From Abditibacteriales bacterium (GTDB lineage: Bacteria; Armatimonadota; Abditibacteriia; Abditibacteriales; JANWYM01): a stretch of 6,591 nt of DNA. A program made the translations under genes and the position numbers. The notes below the pieces were generated by a model. That model did not search any database, was not told the DNA's origin, and saw only the letters and a program-made list of their open reading frames with translations. Location: contig JANWYM010000242.1 of the NCBI GenBank assembly GCA_025055355.1, positions 1-6,591 of the forward strand. The letters run 5' to 3'. This document shows positions 1 through 5,197 of this stretch, piece by piece; within the stretch, counting starts at the first letter, position 1; each line of letters starts with the position of its first letter.

Positions 1-8
1 AGACTACA

Positions 9-812
9 ATGGTAGAAACACGCAAGACCCAAGACGCAAGTCGGACAACGCCCCATCCTCCGTCGGCAAAAATCATCGTGCGCGACCTGAACCTTTATTA
101 CGAACGGATGCGCGCGCTGAGAGATGTATCCGTAGAGATTAATGACCACGAAATTACTGCCCTCATCGGACCATCGGGTTGTGGTAAGTCATCGTTTCTG
201 CGCTGTCTCAACCGCATGAACGACCTCATCCGCACCGCGCGCGTAGAGGGCAAGGTCTGGATGGACGGCGTGGACATCTACGATAAAAATGTTGATGTCG
301 TCGAACTGCGCAAGCGCGTCGGGATGGTGTTCCAGAAACCCAACCCGTTTCCGATGTCGGTGTTTGACAACATCGCTTACGGTCCGCGTCTGCACGGTGT
401 TCCCAAACGGGAACTGCCCGATATTGTGGAGCAGAGTTTGCGTGCCGCCGCGCTGTGGGACGAGGTAAAAGATAAACTGCGCCAGTCGGCGATGGATCTG
501 TCGGGGGGACAGCAGCAGCGGTTGTGCATTGCGCGCTGCCTGGCGGTTGACCCCGAAGTCATTCTCCTCGACGAGCCGTGTTCCGCGCTCGATCCGATTT
601 CCACCTTCCGCATTGAGGAGTTGCTCCTGCAACTCAAGCAGCGGCTGGCGATCGTCCTGGTGACGCACAACATGTTCCAAGCCTCCCGCATCGCCGACCG
701 CACGGGGTTCTTCCTTGACGGCGAGTTGATTGAGATAGGAGCGACGGTGGACATCTTCGAGCGCCCCCGGGACGCGCGCACCGATGGGTTTGTGCGTGGA
801 CGGTTTGGGTAG
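9..812 (+). CDS. pstB: Phosphate ABC transporter ATP-binding protein PstB
   Basis: This is the ATPase of the high-affinity phosphate importer PstSCAB; it works as a dimer on the cytoplasmic face of PstC/PstA and hydrolyses ATP to drive phosphate uptake. Visible motifs, in order: Walker A GPSGCGKS (residues 54-61), Q-loop at Q109 in VFQKPNPFP (typical of PstB), ABC signature LSGGQQQR (164-171), Walker B ILLDEP with D188/E189, and switch histidine H220 in VTHN. Length is 267 aa against about 250-260 usual; the extra residues are a poorly conserved N-terminus (about 20 aa) partly encoded by a 7-bp repeat. The ATG at 9 is the only start visible, and only 8 upstream bases are present, so its ribosome site cannot be judged. 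The gene is followed after 12 bp by phoU, the classic pst operon order; pstSCA would be expected just upstream. The family call is secure. Confidence 0.97.
   Translation: MVETRKTQDASRTTPHPPSAKIIVRDLNLYYERMRALRDVSVEINDHEITALIGPSGCGKSSFLRCLNRMNDLIRTARVEGKVWMDGVDIYDKNVDVVELRKRVGMVFQKPNPFPMSVFDNIAYGPRLHGVPKRELPDIVEQSLRAAALWDEVKDKLRQSAMDLSGGQQQRLCIARCLAVDPEVILLDEPCSALDPISTFRIEELLLQLKQRLAIVLVTHNMFQASRIADRTGFFLDGELIEIGATVDIFERPRDARTDGFVRGRFG
21..40 (+). repeat. Short 7-bp tandem repeat in the pstB N-terminal codons
   Basis: CAAGACC-CAAGACG-CAAG (23-40) is a 7-bp period with about 2.6 copies, and CGCAAG occurs at 21-26 and 35-40. It encodes part of the non-conserved N-terminal tail of PstB (around RKTQDASR). 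It resembles the purine-rich short repeats seen at other gene ends in this window. It is short enough to be chance, so confidence is modest. Confidence 0.4.
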
Positions 813-825
813 GAGATGGTATAAT
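797..825 (+). promoter_or_regulatory. Candidate sigma70 extended -10 promoter for phoU
   Basis: A perfect TATAAT lies at 820-825, preceded by the extended -10 TG (817-818), with a 4/6 match to TTGACA (TGGACG, 797-802) exactly 17 bp upstream. It overlaps the 3' end of pstB. Transcription would start near 831-833, that is at or just before the ATG at 834, giving a nearly leaderless phoU message. It would let phoU be made apart from the transporter genes. No transcript data are available; this is inferred from sequence only. Confidence 0.45.
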
Positions 826-1505
826 TGGATACAATGAGACAATCCTTTGACGAACAACTGAGACAACTGCACGACGACGTGGTGCACATGGGGAGTTTCG
901 TCGTGGAGATGCTGGACAAGGCGATGGACGCGCTGGTGCGACAGGACGTGGCACTTGCTGAAGAGGTCATCCGCATGGACGACACCGCCGACGCGATGGA
1001 CATTGCCATCGAGACCAGCAGTATGCGCCTGCTGGCGTTGCAGCAGCCGATGAGCCGCGACCTGCGCACGATCGCCACCGCGCTGAAGGTCATTACCGAT
1101 TTGGAGCGCATCGGTGACTACGCCGCTGACATCGCCGAGATCGTGAAGCCGCTGGCGGGAGAGCCCTACTTCAAGCCGCTGGAGGACATCCCGCTGCTGG
1201 CGCGGCTGGCGACGACGATGATTCGCAACGCGGTGCAGGCGTTTGTGGACCGCGACATCGAACGCGCCCTGCAAGTCTGCCGCGACGATGACGAAGTGGA
1301 CGCCGTTTATGAGCGGGTCTTTAACGACATCGTGCACGGCATCGAAAGAAACGCGCAGATCGCGCGGCAGGGGGCGTATCTCATCCTCGTCGCCCGCCGC
1401 CTGGAGCGCGTCGCCGACCACGCCACCAATGTCGCCGAGCGGGTCTATTACATGGAGACCGGAGAACTCAAACATTGGGCGAGGATGCACAAGGAGGGAA
1501 GTTAG
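825..1505 (+). CDS. phoU: Phosphate-specific transport system accessory protein PhoU
   Basis: PhoU is a peripheral cytoplasmic protein that joins the Pst transporter to the PhoR kinase and keeps the Pho regulon off when phosphate is plentiful. The 226-aa length and two related halves fit the family's pair of three-helix bundles. The repeated metal-binding type motif is visible in both halves: DLERIGDYA (E94, D98) and RLERVADHA (E194, D198). The start is ambiguous. TTG at 825 has a good ribosome site (AGGAG, 811-815, 9-nt spacer), while ATG at 834 gives a more typical N-terminus (MRQSFDEQL) and lies where a candidate promoter would start transcription. The gene follows pstB after 12 bp. Its last residues (KEGS) run directly into the purine-rich repeat that follows the stop. 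The call is secure; only the start is uncertain. Confidence 0.95.
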   Translation: MDTMRQSFDEQLRQLHDDVVHMGSFVVEMLDKAMDALVRQDVALAEEVIRMDDTADAMDIAIETSSMRLLALQQPMSRDLRTIATALKVITDLERIGDYAADIAEIVKPLAGEPYFKPLEDIPLLARLATTMIRNAVQAFVDRDIERALQVCRDDDEVDAVYERVFNDIVHGIERNAQIARQGAYLILVARRLERVADHATNVAERVYYMETGELKHWARMHKEGS

Positions 1506-1509
1506 GAAG

Positions 1510-1557
1510 TTGGGAAATTGGGAAATTGGGAAATTGGGGAATTGGGAAATTGGGGAA
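1510..1557 (+). repeat. 8-bp tandem repeat, six copies (TTGGGAAA/TTGGGGAA)
   Basis: Six head-to-tail units at 1510, 1518, 1526, 1534, 1542 and 1550 read TTGGGAAA (units 1, 2, 3, 5) or TTGGGGAA (units 4, 6). The array begins five bases after the phoU stop. A degenerate continuation (ATTGGAAAATTG) appears at 1663-1674, beyond a nested palindromic element. The same unit recurs inverted after the four-helix gene (2067-2105). Three units make 24 bp, so a reading frame through the array repeats as an eight-residue peptide, but no gene is supported there. Confidence 0.95.
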
Positions 1558-1662
1558 TTCAGTAAGTTCCAACGCCATTGCAAGGAGTGCAGCGACGAAG
1601 CAATCGGGGGCGGGGGGATGGCTTCGCGGCGCTCGCCATGACGGGAATTGGAACTTACTGAA
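1558..1662. repeat. 105-bp palindromic (MITE- or REP-like) element
   Basis: The outer arms are a perfect 15-bp inverted repeat, TTCAGTAAGTTCCAA at 1558-1572 and its complement at 1648-1662. Inside lies a second, imperfect pair: 1573-1605 (containing CGACGAAGCAATC) against 1617-1644 (containing GATGGCTTCG and CGCCATGACG), around a G-rich loop at 1606-1616. The inner part resembles, from memory, the widely dispersed bacterial repeat of the form GTCATTGCGAGG...GACGAAGCAATC. The whole sits inside the 8-bp repeat array, which looks interrupted by it. It has no protein-coding content and could fold into a long hairpin in RNA between phoU and the next gene. There is no T-run to make it a standard intrinsic terminator. 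Confidence 0.8.
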
Positions 1663-1692
1663 ATTGGAAAATTGTGTGGCAGGGGGATGATG

Positions 1693-2097
1693 ATGGCGGA
1701 GCGTGAGGGATGGCAGTCTATTGAAGACTTCGAGATGTTTGAGCAGTTGGAGAGGCTGTCTGATGAGATTTGGGATATCGTGCTGACATGGCATTCGCTT
1801 GCCCAGGATACCGTGGGCAAACAACTGATTCGCGCGGTGGATTCAGTAGGCGCCAGTCTGGTGGAAGGCGATGGACGGTATTCCTTCAAGGATAAACTTC
1901 ATTTTTGTTATATTGCTCGCGGTTCTCTCAAGGAAATGCGCCGCTGGCTGCAGCGCGCCCGCGCCCGCCGTCTGCTGACTTCTGAACAAGCCGAGCGTTA
2001 CATCAATCAAACTAACGCTGGGCTCCGTTGGCTCAACACAATCATCTCCCAACGTCGTCAATGGGCATCCCAATTCCCCAATTCCCCAATTTCCTAA
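1693..2097 (+). CDS. Four-helix-bundle protein, S23 / 23S rRNA intervening-sequence family
   Basis: This small, charged, all-helical protein (about 134 aa) has the hallmarks of the four-helix-bundle family first found in 23S rRNA intervening sequences: FEMFEQLERLSDEIWDIVLTW, then AVDSVGASLVEGDGRYSFKDKLHFCYIARGSLKEMRRWL, with the characteristic EGxGR and IARGSLxE segments. Relatives form pentamers, and the Avd protein of diversity-generating retroelements belongs to the same fold; no reverse transcriptase is visible here. The cellular role of orphan members is unknown. Three successive ATGs (1687, 1690, 1693) follow AGGGGG at 1681-1686; spacing favours 1690 or 1693. A longer start (TTG, 1648) lies in the palindromic repeat and is unlikely. 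The last residues (SQFPNSPIS) and the stop codon are encoded by the inverted 8-bp repeat. The gene interrupts a Pho cluster and is bracketed by inverted repeats, which suggests arrival as a unit. Confidence 0.85.
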   Translation: MAEREGWQSIEDFEMFEQLERLSDEIWDIVLTWHSLAQDTVGKQLIRAVDSVGASLVEGDGRYSFKDKLHFCYIARGSLKEMRRWLQRARARRLLTSEQAERYINQTNAGLRWLNTIISQRRQWASQFPNSPIS

Positions 2098-2105
2098 TTT
2101 CCTTG
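2067..2105 (-). repeat. Inverted copy of the 8-bp repeat array
   Basis: Units TTCCCCAA (2074-2081 and 2082-2089), TTTCCTAA (2090-2097) and TTTCCTTG (2098-2105), with a partial ATCCCAA at 2067-2073, are the reverse complement of the TTGGGGAA/TTGGGAAA units at 1510-1557. The array overlaps the end of the four-helix gene, including its stop codon, and stops three bases before the arsenate reductase start. With the upstream array it forms long, G/A-over-C/T inverted flanks around the four-helix gene. Confidence 0.9.
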
Positions 2106-2108
2106 ACT

Positions 2109-2537
2109 ATGCGCTCCCATCCTCGGATTCTCTTCCTTTGCACCGCCAACAGTTGCCGCAGCCAGATGGCGGAAGGCTTCGCGCGTCACTTTGGCAGCGA
2201 CAAGGTGGAAGTTTACAGCGCAGGCACGCACCCGACGACGGTGAATCCGACCGCTATTGAGGTTATGCGCGAAAAAGGCGTGGACATCTCCGCGCACACC
2301 GCGAAGGGACTGGGCGCCGTGCCCAAGGACGTCGACTTCGTTATCACGCTCTGCGGCGACGCCGCTGAGAGTTGTCCCGTTTATCCCGCTCATGTCCGCG
2401 TCGAACACTGGAACCTACCCGACCCTGCGAAAGCGACCGGCACGCGGGAGGAAGTGCTGAGGGTATTTCGAGAGGTGCGGGACACGATTGAGAAGCGGGT
2501 GAAGGAATGGATAGAAGGGTTGAGGGTTGAAAGTTAA
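2109..2537 (+). CDS. arsC: Arsenate reductase, thioredoxin-coupled (low-Mr phosphatase fold)
   Basis: This protein reduces arsenate to arsenite through a cysteine cascade, with thioredoxin as electron donor, in the cytoplasm. The catalytic loop CTANSCR (C11 to R17, CX5R) is followed by the redox pair C82 and C89 in TLCGDAAESC and by the general acid D105 in PDPAK. These match the layout of staphylococcal pI258 ArsC (Cys10, Cys82, Cys89, Asp105), which argues for an arsenate reductase and against a plain tyrosine phosphatase. The length is 143 aa against about 130; the extra C-terminal residues (EGLRVES) are encoded by the left arm of an inverted repeat. The ATG at 2109 is chosen because homology begins at once; a longer frame from 2028 would only translate the repeat. 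No ribosome site is visible: the preceding bases are C/T-rich repeat. Placement between phoU and phoB fits arsenate entry through phosphate transporters. No arsenite pump is seen. Confidence 0.9.
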   Translation: MRSHPRILFLCTANSCRSQMAEGFARHFGSDKVEVYSAGTHPTTVNPTAIEVMREKGVDISAHTAKGLGAVPKDVDFVITLCGDAAESCPVYPAHVRVEHWNLPDPAKATGTREEVLRVFREVRDTIEKRVKEWIEGLRVES

Positions 2538-2628
2538 GGGTTGTGGATGCCCCCACTGGCTGAGGATAGAAGTCCCGAACAGGTTCAGGCGTTCAGTTTG
2601 ATAACCCCTAACTCTACGTCCTCAACCC
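2517..2628. repeat. Imperfect 26-bp inverted repeat spanning the arsC-phoB spacer
   Basis: The arm at 2517-2542 (starting GGGTTGAGGGTTGAAAG) and the arm at 2603-2628 (ending CCTCAACCC) are complementary at 20 of 26 positions. They enclose 60 bases. The left arm overlaps the last seven codons and stop of the arsenate reductase gene; the right arm ends ten bases before the phoB start. The pattern of a G/A-rich arm after one gene and a C/T-rich arm before the next is the same as around the four-helix gene, but the repeat unit is different. Confidence 0.75.
2583..2596 (+). promoter_or_regulatory. Direct repeat GTTCAG-GC-GTTCAG upstream of phoB
   Basis: Two GTTCAG hexamers begin eight bases apart (2583 and 2591), 43-56 bp before the phoB start. 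PhoB/PhoP-type regulators bind direct repeats, but the 8-bp spacing does not match the 11-bp unit of the known E. coli or Streptomyces boxes, so this is only a candidate for autoregulation. No convincing -35/-10 pair was seen in this spacer. Confidence 0.2.
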
Positions 2629-2638
2629 TCGCTTCATT

Positions 2639-3322
2639 ATGTCGCAGCGTATCCTGATTATCGAGGACGAGAAGCCCATCGCCGACGCGGTCGCTTACAG
2701 CCTCAAACGTGAGGGGTTCACGGTGACGGTCGCGACAGACGGAGAGAGCGGTCTGTCACTGGCGCGGACGGAGAAACCGGACCTCATCATCCTCGACTTG
2801 ATGCTGCCGGGGATGGACGGGTTGGCGGTCTGCCGCGCAGTGCGGCGCGAGGCAAGGACGCCTATCATCATGCTGACCGCGAAAGCGGAGGAGACAGATA
2901 AGGTCGTCGGCTTGGAGTTGGGCGCGGACGATTACGTAACCAAGCCGTTCTCGGTGCGCGAGTTAATAGCCCGCGTCAAAGCCGTGCTGCGTCGTGCGGC
3001 GGACACGGCAGCGGCGGATGAAGAGGAACTGGTAAGCAGCAACCTCGTCATCAATCTCGCGGAACACACTGTCACACTGGACGGCAAACCCGTCAGCCTC
3101 TCCCCCAAAGAGTTCGACCTCCTCACCACTTTCCTGCGGCATCGCGGGCGCGTGCTGTCCCGCGACGTGCTGTTGGAGCAGGTGTGGGGGGAGGACACTT
3201 ACATTGACACCCACACCGTTGACGTGCACATCCGCTGGCTGCGCGAGAAAATCGAGGTCAACCCCAGCAAGCCGGAGCGAATTGTGACGGTGCGGGGCGT
3301 AGGCTACAAGTTTGTCGGTTGA
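2639..3322 (+). CDS. phoB: PhoB-type response regulator (OmpR/PhoB family)
   Basis: This is a two-component response regulator that, when phosphorylated by PhoR, binds DNA and activates phosphate-scavenging genes. The receiver domain (residues about 3-120) shows the acidic pair E9/D10, phosphorylation site D53 in ILDLMLPGMDG, T80, and K102 in TKPFS. The C-terminal winged helix (about 130-226) shows SPKEFDLLTTFL, the recognition segment DTHTVDVHIRWLREKI and the closing RIVTVRGVGYKF. Its 227-aa length is standard. The start at 2639 gives the normal N-terminus MSQRILIIEDE. No ribosome site is present; the ten bases upstream are pyrimidine-rich. The assignment to PhoB and not another OmpR-family member rests on the neighbours pstB, phoU and phoR. 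Its kinase is separated from it by the ynfA-type gene. Confidence 0.9.
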   Translation: MSQRILIIEDEKPIADAVAYSLKREGFTVTVATDGESGLSLARTEKPDLIILDLMLPGMDGLAVCRAVRREARTPIIMLTAKAEETDKVVGLELGADDYVTKPFSVRELIARVKAVLRRAADTAAADEEELVSSNLVINLAEHTVTLDGKPVSLSPKEFDLLTTFLRHRGRVLSRDVLLEQVWGEDTYIDTHTVDVHIRWLREKIEVNPSKPERIVTVRGVGYKFVG

Positions 3323-3336
3323 TAGAGGGAGAGGCC

Positions 3337-3678
3337 ATGGTCAAGGTCGTGCAATCAATCTGGTGGTTTATTGTGGCGGGATTATGCGAAATCGGTGGCG
3401 GGTATCTGGTATGGCTGTGGCTGCGGGAGAAGAAGACCGCTCTCTATGGTTTGCTGGGGGTTTTAGTGCTTGCTCTCTACGGTGTCATCCCAACGCTTCA
3501 GCCCTACTTCAACTTCGGGCGCATCTACGCTGCCTACGGCGGCTGGTTTATTGTGCTGTCGCTGCTGTGGGGATGGAGAGTTGATGGCAAAACCCCTGAC
3601 CGCTTTGACATGGTGGGGGCAGCCATTTGCTTGGTGGGCGTCGCTGTCATCATGTATGCGCCGCGTGGCACGCGGTGA
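3337..3678 (+). CDS. ynfA: YnfA/UPF0060 family small membrane protein
   Basis: This hydrophobic protein of 113 aa (family about 105-110) has four predicted membrane helices: about residues 6-25, 33-51, 60-80 and 90-108. The family signatures CEIGGGYLVWLWLREKK, FGRIYAAYGGWFI, LSLLWGWRVDGKTPDRFDMVGA and the terminal MYAP are all present. UPF0060/YnfA belongs to the drug/metabolite transporter superfamily, and E. coli YnfA has been described as a small-multidrug-resistance-like efflux protein; the substrate here is unknown. ATG at 3337 is chosen over TTG at 3319 because GAGGGAG (3325-3331) sits 5 nt before it and because the TTG overlaps the phoB stop. The gene begins 14 bp after phoB, so the two are very likely co-transcribed. 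It splits the usual phoB-phoR pair. A 7-bp palindrome covers its last codons. Confidence 0.9.
   Translation: MVKVVQSIWWFIVAGLCEIGGGYLVWLWLREKKTALYGLLGVLVLALYGVIPTLQPYFNFGRIYAAYGGWFIVLSLLWGWRVDGKTPDRFDMVGAAICLVGVAVIMYAPRGTR
3661..3675. other. GC-rich palindrome at the end of ynfA
   Basis: CCGCGTG-G-CACGCGG is a perfect 7-bp inverted repeat around one base (realistically a 6-bp stem with a GGC loop). It covers the codons for the final residues PRGTR, just before the stop. No T-run follows, so a standard intrinsic terminator is not supported; it could slow decay from the 3' end or be incidental. Confidence 0.4.
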
Positions 3679-3693
3679 GGTGCTGAAAATTCG

Positions 3694-3763
3694 GAGATGG
3701 GAGATGGGGAAGACGCTGTAAGCCACTGCGTAGCTTTTGAGACCTATCGCTCATCCCTCATCT
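3694..3763. repeat. Short direct and inverted repeats in the ynfA-phoR spacer
   Basis: GAGATGG occurs twice in tandem (3694-3700 and 3701-3707). The segment at 3695-3709 (AGATGGGAGATGGGG) is matched at 11 of 15 positions by the reverse complement of 3749-3763 (GCTCATCCCTCATCT). It is another example of a G/A-rich unit after a gene and a C/T-rich complement before the next. The remainder of the 96-bp spacer shows no clear promoter. Confidence 0.55.
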
Positions 3764-3774
3764 TTTATTCCTTC

Positions 3775-5175
3775 ATGTCTCTCCGCTGGCGTCTCACTTT
3801 CCTCTTTACTCTTCTCCTCGCTGCTGCGCTCGCTGGCGTCAGCGGCTACGCGCTGCGCATCGGCATTCAAGTGGAGCGCCTGATGGTAGGCGTGCTGATC
3901 ATCGGTGTTATCAGCGTGTTGCTGTGCTACTGGACGCTGGGCAACGCTTTGGCTCCGTTGGCAGAAGCGCGTCAGGCAGCACAGCGGTTAGGAGGACACG
4001 GTGGTGACCTGTCCCACCAAGATGAAATCGGCGAGTTGACCACTGCCTTGAACGCCCTGTCCCTGCGGTTGTTGGAAACGCAGGCGGAGTTGCAGCGGGA
4101 GAAAGAAAAATCCGAAGCGATGCTGACGCGCATGGCGGACGGCATTATCGTAACGGACGTCAGTGGACGCATCGTCCTCTTCAATCCCGCTGCGGAGCGC
4201 ATCTTTGGTCTTCCGGCTCAACGCGCTTTAGGGAGGACGGTGACGGACATTTTCATGGACTACGACCTCAGCACGATGCTAACGCGGGCGTTAGGTCAAG
4301 GCGTGCCGCAAACGGCTGAGGTCAAAGTTGAACGTCCCCAAGAGCGCATCCTGAACGTTTTTGTAACGCTGGTAGAAACCGAGGGCAGACAGGGACATGG
4401 CGCCGTCATCGTGCTGCATGACCTGACGGAGATCCGCCGCCTGGAAAACATCCGCCGCGACTTCGTTGCCAACGTCAGCCACGAACTGCGCACGCCCGTT
4501 GCCTCCCTACGGGCGATGGCGGAGACGCTCCTCATGGGCGCGAAAGACGACCCCGAAGCCGCCCAGCAATTTCTGGAAACAATGCTCAAAGAGACCGAGC
4601 GCCTCTCCGTGCTGCTCGACGACCTCCTCGAACTCGCCCGCATCGAAGCAGGGAAACGCGAACCCCGCAAAGTGGACCTCAACCTGCGGGAACTCGTCGA
4701 AACCGTCCTGAACAAACTCCGCCCCCATGCGGAACGCAAGCAACTCAACCTCGCCGTTGACGTTCCTGAGGATCTCACCCTCCGCGCCGACCCCGACGCC
4801 ATGCAGCAAATTCTCGTCAACCTGCTGGACAATGCCATCAAGTATACGCCGAGCGGTGGCAGTGTGACAGTCACAGGGAAAGTCCGGGGAAACGATGGAA
4901 TACCGTCCATCCCCTTCCTGTCCTCTACTTCCCCTTCCCTTCCCTATGTCGTTCTTTCGGTCTCCGACACCGGCGTGGGCATCCCTCACGAGCATCTGCC
5001 GCGCATCTTCGAGCGCTTCTACCGCGTGGACAAAGCGCGGTCGCGGGAGATGGGCGGGACAGGGCTGGGGCTGTCCATCGTCAAGCATCTGGTCGAGATG
5101 CAGGGCGGTAAAGTGACGGTAGAGAGCGCGGTAGGGAGGGGCAGCGTGTTCACGGTGACGCTGCCAATCAATTGA
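3775..5175 (+). CDS. phoR: PhoR-type phosphate regulon sensor histidine kinase
   Basis: This membrane histidine kinase phosphorylates PhoB under phosphate limitation. Order of parts (466 aa): membrane helix 1 (about 7-29), a loop of only some seven residues, membrane helix 2 (about 37-57), a HAMP-like linker (about 58-105), a PAS domain (about 110-215), a dimerisation domain with phospho-acceptor H236 in NVSHELRTP, and an ATPase domain with N box N349/N353 (NLLDNAIKYTP), G1 DTGVGIP (D398) and G2 GTGLGLS (from G428). The tiny external loop fits PhoR kinases that read phosphate through Pst/PhoU. ATG at 3775 starts directly at the first membrane helix; an ATG at 3697 would add 26 repeat-derived residues. 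No ribosome site is visible. Oddity: residues about 372-390 (GNDGIPSIPFLSSTSPSLP) are inserted between two strands of the ATPase domain, upstream of the G1 box, and are encoded by a palindrome plus C/T-rich repeat. The frame stays open. Confidence 0.92.
   Translation: MSLRWRLTFLFTLLLAAALAGVSGYALRIGIQVERLMVGVLIIGVISVLLCYWTLGNALAPLAEARQAAQRLGGHGGDLSHQDEIGELTTALNALSLRLLETQAELQREKEKSEAMLTRMADGIIVTDVSGRIVLFNPAAERIFGLPAQRALGRTVTDIFMDYDLSTMLTRALGQGVPQTAEVKVERPQERILNVFVTLVETEGRQGHGAVIVLHDLTEIRRLENIRRDFVANVSHELRTPVASLRAMAETLLMGAKDDPEAAQQFLETMLKETERLSVLLDDLLELARIEAGKREPRKVDLNLRELVETVLNKLRPHAERKQLNLAVDVPEDLTLRADPDAMQQILVNLLDNAIKYTPSGGSVTVTGKVRGNDGIPSIPFLSSTSPSLPYVVLSVSDTGVGIPHEHLPRIFERFYRVDKARSREMGGTGLGLSIVKHLVEMQGGKVTVESAVGRGSVFTVTLPIN
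4888..4944. repeat. In-frame palindromic/pyrimidine-rich insertion in phoR
   Basis: About 57 bases encode residues not expected in a PhoR ATPase domain. The first part is a hairpin, GATGGA (4894-4899) and TCCATC (4906-4911) around ATACCG; the flanks GGGG (4886-4889) and CCCC (4911-4914) are also complementary. The second part (4911-4944) is almost only C and T, with repeated CTTCCC-type units. On the minus strand, 4894-4918 matches 23 of 25 bases of 1863-1887, in the four-helix gene. The insert boundaries are estimated from how other kinases read here and are not aligned. Confidence 0.6.
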
Positions 5176-5197
5176 ACTCTCTTGAGGTGTCGCATCT

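Noticed and set aside
1475..1690. Short plus-strand frames through the 8-bp array, giving NWEIGKLG-type peptides
   Set aside because: The peptide is just the translated tandem repeat, with no start context or conservation.
189..1889. Long minus-strand open frame (566 codons) across pstB, phoU and the repeats
   Set aside because: It lies antisense to two securely identified genes, runs through the tandem repeat as QFPNFPIS-type residues and has no recognisable domain. It is a composition effect.
1693..2097. Avd gene of a diversity-generating retroelement
   Set aside because: The fold fits, but no reverse transcriptase or template/variable repeat is visible in the window.
1510..2105. CRISPR array
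   Set aside because: The repeats are 8 bp, directly abutting with no unique spacers, and no cas gene is present.
2028..2108. 27-residue N-terminal extension of the arsenate reductase
   Set aside because: It overlaps the four-helix gene and translates the inverted repeat; ArsC homology starts at the ATG at 2109.
3697..3774. 26-residue N-terminal extension of PhoR
   Set aside because: It is coded by spacer repeat sequence and would place unrelated residues before the first membrane helix; the ATG at 3775 is better.
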